DNA of 64,000 bases, from contig JBHGNT010000015.1 in NCBI GenBank assembly GCA_043228905.1, forward strand, positions 13,888,001-13,952,000, read 5' to 3'. Positions 32,446-42,780 of the stretch are shown in pieces (positions within the stretch are counted from its first letter, which is position 1; each line of letters starts with the position of its first letter). The position numbers and the translations under genes were made by a program. Below the pieces are notes generated by a model. The model was not told the DNA's origin and made no database searches. It saw only the letters and a program-made list of their open reading frames with translations. The DNA is from Azolla caroliniana. Lineage: Eukaryota; Polypodiophyta.

Positions 32446-34911
32446 ATGGAAGGCGGCGGCAGCGGGCAGCCGGGGATGATGGTGCTGAATGCGCAGAATT
32501 ACGCCGACTGGAAGATCAAGATGGAGGATCTTCTGATTGTTCGGGACCTGTACAAACCGATTGACAGGTCGGAAATACCGAAGGGGGTACTTGAGTCGGA
32601 ATGGAGGCTTCTGAACCGGAAAGCCGTTGCAACCATTCGGCAATACGTAGACGTGAGCGTTCTACAACATGTGGCGAACGACACCAACGCATATGAGATG
32701 TGGCGGAAGCTGTCGGGCCTCTATGAGAGGAAGAATGCGTTGAACCGGACCTCCCTGATGAGGAAGATAGTGAACCTCAAGTACCGGGACGGCGAGAGTA
32801 TGGTGGAACACGTAAGCACGTTCATGGGATTCGTGAACCAGCTTGCGGCGATCAAGTTCCCGCTGGAGGATGCAATGCAAGCCATCATTTTGATGTGTAC
32901 ATTGCCGGAAAGCTGGGAAAACTTGGTGGTGACTCTCAGCACCTCCTGCACCGAAGATAACTTGTCCCTACAAACGGTAAAGACAAGTATTTTGAACGAA
33001 GAAGCGCGTCGGAGAGATAAAGAACCGGCCTCCGATCCGAAGATGTTGCTTACCGAATCGGAACGGGGAAGACAATGGAACCGGAGTCCGCAAAGACGGG
33101 AGAAGTCAGGGACCCGGTCGCAGTCAAGAGGAAGACCCACATGCTTCCACTGTGGGAAGCCGGGGCACTTCCGGAAGAATTGTCGGCATTACCGAAAGGA
33201 CAACGGAGCCGACGACACCGATTCGAAGAAGTCACCGGAGAGAAACGGTGCATACCGGGGAGCCACGGACCGGAGAGGTCCGGATCGGCGAGGGCAGGAC
33301 CGAAAAGGAACGACGGCACTCGCGGCAAGTGAAGAGGAGATCATGCTCATCACCGAAGAAGGTGAACTAAACATTGCCGGCGATGAGACGACCTGGGTGG
33401 TCGATTCCGGAGCGTCGTTCCACCTGACCCCGGGAAGAAGATACTTCTCATCCTACACAGCCGGTGAGCATGGCTGTGTTCGGATGGGAAATGAAGGTAC
33501 GTGCCGGATTGCCGGCATAGGAGACGTGTGGTTGACAACCCCGACCGGATGCAAAATGCTGCTGAAGGATGTCCGACACGTTCCGGAGGTTCGATTGAAC
33601 CTGATTTCGGCCGGGAGGCTAGACGATGAAGGCTACACAGGTAGCATCTGGAACGGCGTAATGAAGTTCAGCAAGGGGAGCCTGATAGTGGCTCGGGCCC
33701 GGAAAGTCAACACACTGTACCTTATGAATGCCTGGTTGTGTCCGGAAGAGTTGAACGTGGCAGCCGACACTGCCGGTGAGCTGTGGCACAAGAGACTGTG
33801 CCACATGAGTGAGAAGGGGATGAAGAGGCTTGCAGAAGACAACCTTATTCCAGTGAAGCATGTGCACCTGGAGAAGTGCACCGATTGCCTGGCCGGTAAG
33901 CAGAACCGAACCTCCTTCCACTCAAGGCCACCGACGAGATGTAGCGCACCATTGGAGTTGGTGCACACTGATGTGTGTCAGGTAGAAACGAAGTCACATG
34001 GCGGAGCCCAGTACTTCGTAACATTCATTGATGATCACAGCCGGAAGCTGTGGACGGCACCGTTGAAGACAAAGGACCAAGTGTTGTGCGTCTTCAAAGA
34101 ACTCCACGCGAGAGTGGAAAGGGAATCCGGCAAGAAGCTGAAAGCGATACGAGCGGATAACGGAGGGGAATACCGGGGGCAGTTCGCGGAGTACTGTCGC
34201 TCGAAGGGAATCCGGCTCGAGTTTACTGTGCCGAAGACGCCGGAACTGAACGGGCTGGCCGAGAGGATGAACCGGACCATAATGGAGAGGGTCCGGAGTA
34301 TGTTGGCGCATGCAGAATTACCCAAGGGGTTTTGGGCTGAGGCGATGTCGACGGCGACATACGTGATAAACAGATCACCCTTAGTACCTTTGGACGGAGA
34401 CACGCCGCAGAGAGTGTGGACCGGTAGGGAAGTATCCTACCGGCATCTGAAGGTGTTCGGGTGTCTCGCATATGTGCATGTGGCTAAGGACCGGAGAGGA
34501 AAGCTAGATCCAAAGACCCGGCCATGCATATTCCTCGGTTACGGCGAGGACGAGTTCGGCTACCGAGTATGGGACCCGGTCGACAAGAAGATATTCCGGA
34601 GTCGTGATATCATCTTCATGGAGGACAAGACACTCGCCGACTGGGAGTCGGAGAAGAAGATGAAGAGCTCCAAGTCGACCGGTGAGGATCAACTCCACGA
34701 GGAGCAGTCCCGACCGGCAAGGGACCGGTTAGCACTCGAGGATCCGGCCGAAGACGGTGAAGAAACAGAACCGGCCGAAGAAGATGAAAATGATACCGGA
34801 ACCGGCCCCGATCCCGAAATGGATTCGGATGAAGAAGAATCGGAAGAACCGGTTACCGAAAAGAGAGAAGGGCCCCCCGGAGATTTCCGGAACCAGAGCA
34901 CGTGCTGCTAA
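32446..34911 (+). CDS. Copia-1 gag-protease-integrase polyprotein (frame ends before RT)
   Basis: The ATG at 32446 lies 16 bases after the primer site; the open frame also extends upstream into the LTR, but this is the first plausible start. About 821 residues: gag (about 1-225), zinc knuckle 'CFHCGKPGHFRKNC' (about 233-246), retropepsin 'WVVDSGASFHL' with catalytic Asp about 320, integrase zinc region 'WHKRLCHMSEKGM...CTDC' (about 447), then Asp in 'LVHTDVCQ' (about 508), Asp in 'IRADNGGEY' (about 571) and Glu in 'NGLAERMNRT' (about 607), and the acidic linker. At 34873-34878 a CCCCCC run marks a one-base frame loss before RT. The rest of pol continues in another frame. Confidence 0.92.
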   Translation: MEGGGSGQPGMMVLNAQNYADWKIKMEDLLIVRDLYKPIDRSEIPKGVLESEWRLLNRKAVATIRQYVDVSVLQHVANDTNAYEMWRKLSGLYERKNALNRTSLMRKIVNLKYRDGESMVEHVSTFMGFVNQLAAIKFPLEDAMQAIILMCTLPESWENLVVTLSTSCTEDNLSLQTVKTSILNEEARRRDKEPASDPKMLLTESERGRQWNRSPQRREKSGTRSQSRGRPTCFHCGKPGHFRKNCRHYRKDNGADDTDSKKSPERNGAYRGATDRRGPDRRGQDRKGTTALAASEEEIMLITEEGELNIAGDETTWVVDSGASFHLTPGRRYFSSYTAGEHGCVRMGNEGTCRIAGIGDVWLTTPTGCKMLLKDVRHVPEVRLNLISAGRLDDEGYTGSIWNGVMKFSKGSLIVARARKVNTLYLMNAWLCPEELNVAADTAGELWHKRLCHMSEKGMKRLAEDNLIPVKHVHLEKCTDCLAGKQNRTSFHSRPPTRCSAPLELVHTDVCQVETKSHGGAQYFVTFIDDHSRKLWTAPLKTKDQVLCVFKELHARVERESGKKLKAIRADNGGEYRGQFAEYCRSKGIRLEFTVPKTPELNGLAERMNRTIMERVRSMLAHAELPKGFWAEAMSTATYVINRSPLVPLDGDTPQRVWTGREVSYRHLKVFGCLAYVHVAKDRRGKLDPKTRPCIFLGYGEDEFGYRVWDPVDKKIFRSRDIIFMEDKTLADWESEKKMKSSKSTGEDQLHEEQSRPARDRLALEDPAEDGEETEPAEEDENDTGTGPDPEMDSDEEESEEPVTEKREGPPGDFRNQSTCC

Positions 34912-36495
34912 CCGACGAAGGGGAGCCGGAGAGCTTTGAAGAAGCAAAGCATGACACCTGGAGCCGCAGGTGGTTGAGTGCCATGCAGGACGAGATGGAT
35001 TCCCTGCATGAGAACCACATATATGAACTTGTGGAGTTGCCGAAAGGAAAGCGGGCACTTCGAAACAAGTGGGTGTTCAAGCTGAAACCGGGAGATGCCG
35101 GAAACCCCCCGAGATACAAAGCCAGGATCGTGGTGAAGGGGTTTCAGCAGAAGAAGGGCGTCGACTTCGACGAGATATTTGCCCCGGTAGTGAAGATGAC
35201 CTCCATCCGGACGGTGCTGAGCATAGCGGCAAGCATGGAGCTCGAGGTAGAACAGATGGACGTGAAGACGACATTCCTTCACGGCGACCTCGAAGAAGAG
35301 ATCTACATGCAGCAACCGGAAGGATTCGAGAAGAAAGGGAAGGAGCACCTAGTATGCCGGCTGAAGAAGAGCCTTTACGGACTGAAGCAGGCTCCCTGGC
35401 AATGGTACCGGAAGTTCGACTCTTTCATGACCGACGAAGGGTACCTCAAAACGTAGTCCGACCACTGCGTGTTTGTGAAGAAGTTCGAAGGAGGAGACTT
35501 TCTAATACTCCTCCTGTACGTGGACGACATGTTGATCGTCGGACGAGACCAGGTCAAGATACGGATGCTGAAGAAGGCTCTTCACCGAACCTTCTCAATG
35601 AAAGACCTGGGTCCGGCGAGGCAAATACTAGGGATGCACATCATCCGGGACCGGAAGAAGAAGCAGTTGTGGCTGTCACAGGAGAAGTACGTGACAAAGG
35701 TGCTTCACCGGTTCAACATGTCGGAAGCAAGACCGGTCGGGTCAACACTCCCGGCAAACTGCAAGCTGTCCAGCAAGCAAAGCCCCAAGACAAAGGCTGA
35801 GAAGGAGGACATGATGAAAGTACCATATGCCTCTGCCGTCGGGAGCTTGATGTACGCAATGGTGTGTACAAGACCGGACATAGGATATGCAGTCGGAGTG
35901 GTGAGCCGGTACATGAGCAATCCCGGCAAAGAGCATTGGAACGCGGCCAAGTGGATACTCCGATACCTGAAGGGCACGGCAAACGTGTGCCTCCGATTCG
36001 GCTCCGGTAAGCCCGAACTCGACGGCTTCACCGATTCGGATATGTCGGCTGATGCAGATACCAGCCGGTCCACATCAGGGTATGTGATGATGTATGCAGG
36101 GGGAGCTGTTTCATGGCAGTCGAGGCTGCAGAAGACGGTTGCGTTGTCAACCACGGAGGCGGAGTACATGGCGGTTGTTGAAGCCGGCAAGGAAATAATA
36201 TGGATGAAGGACTTCATTAAAGAGCTCGGTATCTGGTAGGAGGAGTACCGACTCTACTGCGACAGTCAGAGTGCAATCCACCTTGCGAAGAACGCGGCCT
36301 ATCACTCCCGGACGAAGCACATCCAGCGAAGATATCACTGGATCCGGGAAAGGATAGAAGACAAGGAGTTCGTGCTGACGAAGATCCACACGGACGAGAA
36401 CGGGTCGGATATGCTGACCAAGGTGCTCACACCCGACAAGCTGGAAGCATGCCGGAAGAGGATCGGATTGGAAAGACATCCCATGCCGAAGTGAA
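34881..36495 (+). pseudogene. Copia-1 reverse transcriptase and RNase H with two TAG codons
   Basis: In the frame after the poly-C shift: RT with 'RALRNKWVFKLKPG', 'FAPVVKMTSIRTVLSIAAS', 'VEQMDVKTTFLHGDLEEEIY', 'LKKSLYGLKQAPWQWY' and 'LLLYVDDMLIVG' (catalytic YVDD intact), then RNase H 'GYVMMYAGGAVSWQS', 'TTEAEYMAVVEAGKEIIWM', 'YCDSQSAIHLAKNAAYHSRT'. TAG codons interrupt at 35454-35456 and 36237-36239; in related elements glutamine is usual there, so both fit CAG to TAG changes. The frame ends TGA at 36493. Confidence 0.9.
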
Positions 36496-36504
36496 GGGGG
36501 AGTT
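36489..36504 (+). other. Copia-1 polypurine tract
   Basis: GAAGTGAAGGGGGAGT lies directly before the 3' LTR and overlaps the end of the RNase H frame. Confidence 0.85.
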
Positions 36505-37108
36505 TGTTGGGATTACGGTCCCTTCGGATGGGATGGTCGGATGTTGGAGATGAATGCCGACGAGGCCGATTTCGGTTTCGGAACCGGATGATGAAGACCC
36601 CGGCTTCGGAGCCGGATGACGAATGTACCCGAAGAGAGATCCGGATGCGGGGACATATCCGTGAATATGTTTGCTAAGGGCCCTTGAGGCTATAGTTGTA
36701 AATAGCCCTAAAGTCATATGTGTATAAATATGACTTAGGGCAAACAGTTTTATGTTGCTTCTTATTTTTTCTGTTTTTCCACTCAAGAGGAGTGAAGAGA
36801 GAGCAGCCGTGAGAGAGAGATAGAGCGTGAGAGAGGAAGAGGTCGACGCCTCTGTGTATTTCCGCCGCCTGTGGCGAGGACAGCGAGCTCAAGGTCGTCG
36901 CCTTGTAGCTCGCCATTGTATACTTCTCTGTGCATAGTTTTGGTTCGGAGTCTTGTACTCCCGTGGTTTTTCCCGTACAGGGTTTTCCACGATAAATCGT
37001 GTGTCCACTCTATTTTTCGCATTTCCCATTTTTCTGCAACAACGATTCGTGTGTTTCCTTGGTTGTGGCCGAGAGGTGAAGTTCGGAAAGTTTCGATTAT
37101 TTCCATCA
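36505..37108 (+). mobile_element. Copia-1 3' LTR
   Basis: Identical to the 5' LTR apart from two substitutions. It is followed at once by the duplicated GTGTA and by Gypsy-E gag. Confidence 0.95.
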
Positions 37109-37789
37109 GTGTACCTGTGGAACAGGAGGGTGCACACTAACGTGACTCGAAGAGCCTTAGAGCTGAATATCAGACGAGGAGGAATGAAAAGGCTGATGGA
37201 AGAAGCGGCGGCGCACCATGCAGAGACCATCCACTACTCGGTGTCGGCAGGAATCCAGGTCAGGAGTGACGAAGGCCAAAAGACGAAGGACTCTAGGTTC
37301 TGGCCATTGGTGCTAGAAGGCCTCGTCGGCGTGCAGTTGAGGAAGGAGGAAGCGGACCGAGCGGAAAGACGGGTCCGAGAGGTCACTGGCTGGAGCGATC
37401 CGGTCGAGGAAAAGACCAGCTTCGTGGAAGCAGCGTGCCAGAACTACGAGGTTCTGGTAGAAGACAAGCGTGCGGGGAAGGCCGGAGGGGCCGGACCCTC
37501 GCAACGGTACGAGACCCGGTTCGGGCCGAAGCAGAATGACGCCGGTACTCGCGGCACACTGGATAAGGCAAAGAAAGCCAATTACCGGTTGAACACCGAG
37601 ATAGAAAGAATGACGGACCTGTGGAAGGTCCTTGAGGAACGAATCCTTGACAAACAGGTGGAGTTGTCGCTGAGGGAAGTGCTTGGGATCGCCAAGAAAG
37701 AACTCCATGACTCCTTCGTGGACCTAGTGAAGCGGAAAAGGCTTTCGACGGAGCCGGAGCCGGAGCCAGAGAAGCCGGTGGAGGTGTGA
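37109..37789 (+). pseudogene. Gypsy-E gag, C-terminal part
   Basis: After the target duplication the frame continues through 'TRRALELNIRRGGMKRLMEE', 'AAAHHAETIHYSVSAGIQV' and 'DKAKKANYRLNTEIERMTDL' to an acidic repeat 'STEPEPEPEKPVEV' and a stop. It is charged, helix-rich and probably coiled-coil. Tat-like gypsy elements have a similar long region between the zinc knuckle and protease. Its function is not known. Confidence 0.7.
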
Positions 37790-37879
37790 ACAACGCACCA
37801 GGAAGACATGGCCCTGGAAGACGAGTTGGCGGAAAGCCACTATTCGAAGTTGCACTGAGCAAGAGCCACTACGGAGACC

Positions 37880-38311
37880 CCGGTTAGGATGAGAGATGTC
37901 TAGGAGCCAGTGGTGGCGTTGGTAGACCACGATTCGGAGATCAACCTAATGTTTATGAACTTCTACCAGAAGGGAAAGTGGCCGATCAACACCAAGCATA
38001 GGTGGAAAATACGAGCGGCGACATGCGCCATGGAGGAGCTACACGGGGCCTGCCCAAATGTACGGGTGAAGATCGGCGATGTCGAGATTGACCAACACTT
38101 CTTCGTGCAGGGGACATCCCCGCATCCGGTGATACTCAGAGAACCATACATTACGACAACACGCATGGAGACGAAGGTGCTGGATAATGGTTTAGCATAC
38201 GCACACGTGAAGAACCAAGATGGGCGACACTCTGTCCAATTTCTGACGGTGTGACTGAACCACGAGCGCAACCGTGAGACCCTTGGCGGTGGAAGCCAGG
38301 GGGAGTTCGTT
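37880..38311 (+). pseudogene. Gypsy-E retropepsin-like domain
   Basis: 'ALVDHDSEINLMFMNFYQKG' marks the protease active site. The expected glycine after Asp-His is Asp here, which probably inactivates it. 'VKIGDVEIDQHFFVQ' and 'HPVILREPYITTTRMETKVL' follow, and the frame ends at 38254. Similarity stops at about 38311, where inverted copia sequence begins. No RT, RNase H or integrase of Gypsy-E is in the window. Confidence 0.75.
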
Positions 38312-39573
38312 ACCTTCTTCTCTGACTCCCAATCGAGAATGGTCCTGTCTTCCATGAAGACTATGTCCCGACTCTGGAACACCTTTCTGTCGACCAGATC
38401 CCACACCCAGTAACCAAACTCATCATCGCCGTATCCAAGGAATATGCATGGCGAAGACTTTGTATCCAACTTTGCTCTCTTGTGCTTCGCCACATGCACG
38501 TATGTGAGACACCCGAACACCTTCAGATGCTAGTAAGACACATCCTTACCAGTCCATACTTTCTGCGGGGAGTGTCCATCCAAGGGTACAGAGGGTGATC
38601 TGTTTATCACATAAGCCGCCGTCATCAGCGCCTCAGCCCAAAACGTCTTGGGTAACTTTGCATGTGCCAGCATGCTCCGGACTCTCTCCATCACGGTCTG
38701 GTTCATCCTTTCGGCCAACCCGTTTAGTTTGGGCGTCTTCGGTACGGTGAATTCGAGCCGGATTCCCTTCCACCGGTAGTACTCCTCGAATTTCCCCCGA
38801 TATTCTTCTTTGTTATTTGCTCGAACCGCCTTTAGCTTCCGACTGGTTTCTCTTTCCACTCTCGTGTGAAGCTCCTTGAAGACGGATAGCACCTGATCCT
38901 TTGTCTTCAACGGTGAGACCCACAACTTCCGGCTGTGGTCATCTATGAATGTCACAAAGTATTGCAATCCAGCATGTGACTTCGTGTCTACTTGACACAC
39001 ATCGGTATGCACGAGCTCCAGTGGTGCATTCCGTCTCATCGGTGGTCTTGACCAAAAGGAGGTTCGGTTTTGCTTGCCGGCCAGGCAGTCGGTGCACTTC
39101 TCAAGTTGCACGTCCTCCACCAGAATGAGGTTGTCTTCGGCAAGCCTCTTCATCCCCTTCTCACTCATGTGAGACAATCTTTTGTGCCACAACTCACCGG
39201 CAGTGTCGGATGCTATGTTCACTTCTTCCCGACATATCCGGGCATGCATCAAGTACAATGTGTTGACCTTCCGGGCTCGAGCCACTATTAAGCTCCCTTT
39301 GCAGAACTTCATGACACCATTCCAGATGCTACCTATGTAGCCTTCATCATCTAGTTGACCGGCTGATATCAGGTTCAGTCGAACCTCCGGAACATGTCGG
39401 ACATCCTTCAGTAGCAACTTGCATCCGGTTGATGTCATGAACATCACATCTCCTATGCCGATAATTCGGCATGTCTCTTCATTCCCCATCCGGACACAAC
39501 TTTGCTCACCGGCTATGTAGGATGAGAAGCATTTCCAGTCAGGTGGAACGACGCTCCGGAATCGACAACCCAC
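38312..39573 (-). pseudogene. Copia-2 protease end and integrase
   Basis: The minus strand gives protease-integrase linker 'EVRLNLISAGQLDDEGYIGS', the zinc region 'WHKRLSHMSEKGM...CTDC', Asp in 'LVHTDVCQVDTK', and 'VRANNKEEYRGKF', where the second catalytic Asp of the family (ADNGGEY) is Asn. Glu is kept in 'NGLAERMNQT'. After a stop near 38528 follow 'MFGCLTYVHVAKHKRAKLD' and 'CIFLGYGDDEFGYWVW'. RT, RNase H and the 3' LTR are missing. Confidence 0.85.
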
Positions 39574-40487
39574 GTTGTCTCGTCGATGGCAAGGTTCAAC
39601 TCACTCTCCTCGGTGATGAGCATTAGTTCTTCTTCACTTCTCGTGATTACCGTCGTTCTCTTCCGGTCCGGGCCTCGCCGATCCGAACTGTTTCAGTTTG
39701 GTGACTTCTTCGAGTCGGTACTGTCAGTTCCCTTGTCTTTCTGGAAATGCCGACAGTTCTTCTAGAAGTGCCTAGGCTTGCCGCAATAGAAGCAAGTGGG
39801 CCTCCCCCTTGACTTTGGCCGTGTCCCCGATTTTTCCCAGTTGTGGGGACTCCGATTCCTTTGTCTTCAACGCTCCGATTTGCTAATAAGGTCTTTGGCG
39901 TCGGAGATCGCCTCCTTATCTTTCCGACGCGCCTCCTCATCTAGCAAGCTTGACTTGACTCTTGTTAGCGATAACTGTTTTCCTTCCGGCCCAGCGTTGC
40001 CCAACGTGACAACTAACGTCTCCCAGCTATCCCGGAGGGAACCGAGCAGGAGTAGAGCAAGTACGTCATCACCGAGAGGTACTTCCAACGATGTTGTTTG
40101 GTGTATCAGCCCCTGGAAGGTATTAATGTGCTCCGCCATATTGGAGTCGTGTTGCTACCGGAGCCTCGCCAGCTTCCGAAATACAGAAACCCGATTAATG
40201 GCATTCTAGTTCTGGAACATGATGCCGATCTTCTCCTAGAGTTCATGAACCTTGCTCTCTTCATTGAAGTTATTGTACAAGCTCATGTCAATGAAACACC
40301 GGATGTATGCCGTCGTCTTCATGTGCATTACCTCCCACACTGTGGCATCGATCTTGTCCATTCTCTTATCCCTGAACTGAACTGGCAACCAGAGATCTAT
40401 GACCACTAGCATATCCCTCATCTTCGACTTCCACACTGAGTAGTTGGAGCCGGTGAGCTTGACCATGCCATCAAACGATTCTTCCAT
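39574..40487 (-). pseudogene. Copia-2 gag, zinc knuckle and protease start
   Basis: ATG at 40487 ('MEESFDGMVKLTGSNYSVWK') opens gag, with 'VWEVMHMKTTAYIRCFIDMS'. Frames shift near 40230 and 40140 and again before the zinc knuckle near 39790 ('CFYCGKPRHF', then a stop). The protease 'DETTWVVDSGASFHL' is broken by frameshifts near 39560. Sister sequence: Copia-3 at 57174-58100. Confidence 0.8.
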
Positions 40488-40501
40488 TTCCTATGTTGTA
40501 T

Positions 40502-40513
40502 GCTCTGATACCA
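40502..40513 (-). other. Copia-2 primer-binding site
   Basis: Minus strand TGGTATCAGAGC, complementary to initiator tRNA-Met, 3 bases from the 5' LTR. Confidence 0.9.
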
Positions 40514-40516
40514 GTT

Positions 40517-41085
40517 TGTTGCACAACGCGGAATATGGCTCGGCCACAACCGAGTCTTCGATCGTTTCGTTTTGAATCAGACACCAAGAATGGGAATGGA
40601 GGAGAAACACACGTGCACGCAGACAACAAGTGACAAGAGAGAGTGCACAGGATGTTTACGTGGAAAACCCTAAACGGGAAAAACCACGGGAGCTCGCAAG
40701 CTCCAAACTATTACAATGTCTTAGAGGAATACAACTGGGGAACACCGAGGCAACGACCTCGTGGACCCAGTCTTCGCCTGGCGGTGGTTACAATAGAGAC
40801 TCACTCTATCTCTCTCTCTCTCTATATATATAACAGTTACAACAAAAAAGCAACACATCCAATCTACCACTAAAGTGATTGCCCTAAGTCATATTTATAG
40901 TTATATGAACTTACGGCTATTTACAAATATAGCATCAATAGGATTATTGAAGACACATTTACAAATCTGTCTTCTCTTTCGGTTCTAACCAAGTCCACCA
41001 ATCCCGTTTACGGATCTCTTCCGGTTCTCACCGGGTCCTCTTTACTCATCACCGGATCCCATCTGGAGGGACCAATTTCCCAACA
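40517..41085 (-). mobile_element. Copia-2 5' LTR
   Basis: In element sense it runs from TGTTGGGAAATTGGTCC (41085) to GTGCAACA (40517), 569 bp. A short GA/TA run (40807-40832) follows a TATA-like region. The first 60 bases match the Copia-3 LTR at 56727. Confidence 0.85.
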
Positions 41086-41187
41086 CCTCCAACCCTTGCG
41101 AAACCTAAAAGGAGATCCGATTACAAAGCTACATACAAGTAAAACAGTCAACCTGAAAAGAGCCTTAATTTGAATTATTTAACTTAC

Positions 41188-41469
41188 TGATTTTAATAAC
41201 TTGACATTTTCAGACAACCACTCCAAGTAAGTCTGCACAGATCCTTGAGGCTTTTCAATATTTGGATCTTCAATACTTGTGAACAACATTTGAGGTAGAA
41301 TTGTATCCTTCGTAGCAAATACGACATCAAGAGCTGACATAACATACGTCAAAAGGTCTACACGGGCCCTAATGCTATGTTGTTGTTCTTCCATTGGCAA
41401 ATTGCTAGAGGAGCCTTTAGATTTTGCATCTTCTAAGAACTTATTTGCAGCTTCATTCAAGGATTTCAC
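41188..41469 (-). pseudogene. Exon-like block b, 94 codons, unidentified gene
   Basis: An open, phase-0 block with canonical acceptor TTTTATAG and donor GTAAGT. It reads 'VKSLNEAANKFLEDAKSKGS', 'LLTYVMSALDVVFATKDTIL' and 'GSVQTYLEWLSENVKLLKS', a helix-rich soluble protein. It joins in frame to the block at 41630-41752. I do not recognise the family. Other exons of the gene were not found, so it is probably a captured or leftover fragment. The copy in unit 2 has stops. Confidence 0.5.
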
Positions 41470-41629
41470 CTATAAAACACAAAAATCAACCAAATCAATA
41501 TACACTTTTTCCAAAATTGTAAGAAAAACGTATATTTACATCAAGCAATAACCAAAAAAACACACAAGCAATATTTACTTGCAAATAGAAAATAAAATGT
41601 GTACAAAAAACAAGGGTTTTGGATTTTAC

Positions 41630-41752
41630 CTTGGCAATGTACCAATCTAATGATGTTCGAAGTGCATACACATAAATATTTAGAGGATATGGAGGACCAC
41701 CTCGTAATATATCATCGGCCATAGAGTGTGCAAGATTCGTGTAGATTTCAAA
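41630..41752 (-). pseudogene. Exon-like block a, 41 codons, unidentified gene
   Basis: Open block, phase 0 at its end, between an AG (41753-41754) and a GT donor. It reads 'FEIYTNLAHSMADDILRGGP' and 'YPLNIYVYALRTSLDWYIAK'. A 160-base intron (41470-41629) separates it from block b. The unit-2 counterpart (about 43890-44010) differs by a few residues. Function unknown. Confidence 0.5.
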
Positions 41753-42780
41753 CTATCTCCTTTGCGTCAAAAAATAAGAGAGATTTTTGCTCTATCTGAA
41801 GGATCATAAGGTTTCCAAGTGAGAAGATCAAAACATTATACTCCATTGAAATTCTTGGGGTTGGAGTAGAGGCGAAATGCTGAACAAAAGCCTTCTAAAT
41901 GAAACATTTAAAAGGCAAGTAAAACCCTCCTCCTTCATTAAATTGGAAATGGCAGATCGAATGGGGCATATGCAGCCTCCCTATTAATACACATGAAATG
42001 GGGCATCTTCCCAACCTGTAGGTGAAGGAGGATGCACAGAGTCCACAACACGTGATGATGAAACTCCACATGATGCAATTTCAACGCAATTATCAACATA
42101 AACCTCCATAGCTACTGTAGGAATCTCATGGAATGGTGGCAGAGAGATTCATGGCCAGAAGAAACGGCTAATGCGACTAACAGACCATGGGTGTTCATGT
42201 CGGTCATCAGCTAATACCTCCAGAATAGAGATTCGTGGCCAAACAAAACAACAGACAACATGATGAAGAGATGATGGCCCTTCATAAGGTAAAACATGCC
42301 TTAGGAAGAGGTGTATACAATAATACAAACGAAGCATGGGCAGTCTATTTAGGTGTGGGCCGAAGTAGTACATACACGCAAGCAGAACGACCAAAAGAAT
42401 TAGAGAGAGAGAGAGAGAGAGGGAGTACCTAGGTCCTGGTAGCCATGGTGTGACAACAAGTGAAGAATCAAGCTTTGTAGAAAAAAAAAGGGCAAGAGGG
42501 GGGGAAATGGAGGGAAAAAGAGGGGAAAAGAGGGGGAAAAAAAGAGGCAAAAAAGGGAGGGGAAAAGGGGATGAAAAGGTAGAAAGAGGAGGGACATGAA
42601 ATTCAACATAACTACTATGTACATGTAAAACGTTTTTCTTTTCGACATTTCTTTATATGAAAATACATAAATAACCGGCTCTAAAAATATGAAACGGCTA
42701 GATTCCGGATTTTGGGAAATTCTAGCCGGAATCAATTCTGGCTCTCTCACACCTTGGCCGACAAAAGTCCCAATTCAACC

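Larger units (their letters stand above)
31812..37108 (+). mobile_element. Copia-1: complete Ty1/copia retrotransposon (5,297 bp)
   Basis: Both LTRs are 604 bp and differ at only two positions (G31876 against A36569; C32213 against T36906). The 5-bp target duplication GTGTA stands at 31807-31811 and 37109-37113. It has a tRNA-iMet primer site, gag-pol in copia order (gag, protease, integrase, RT, RNase H) and a polypurine tract, so it is structurally complete and young. One frameshift and two TAG codons make the copy unable to make a full polyprotein. It sits inside Gypsy-E gag, same strand. Confidence 0.95.
41086..42780. repeat. Duplicated segment, unit 1
   Basis: 41086-41890 matches 43343-44143, and 42278-42780 matches 45500-45985, both at high identity and in the same orientation. 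The unit carries two exon-like blocks on the minus strand, a GA run (42404-42420) and a purine-rich stretch (42480-42600). It ends with the palindromic ATTCCGGATTTTGGG region near 42710. It lacks the 44.15-45.5 kb part found in unit 2. Confidence 0.8.

Noticed and set aside
36953-37108. LTR-derived N-terminal extension of the Gypsy-E gag frame
   Set aside because: The frame only runs through the Copia-1 LTR by chance of the insertion; it is not part of Gypsy-E.
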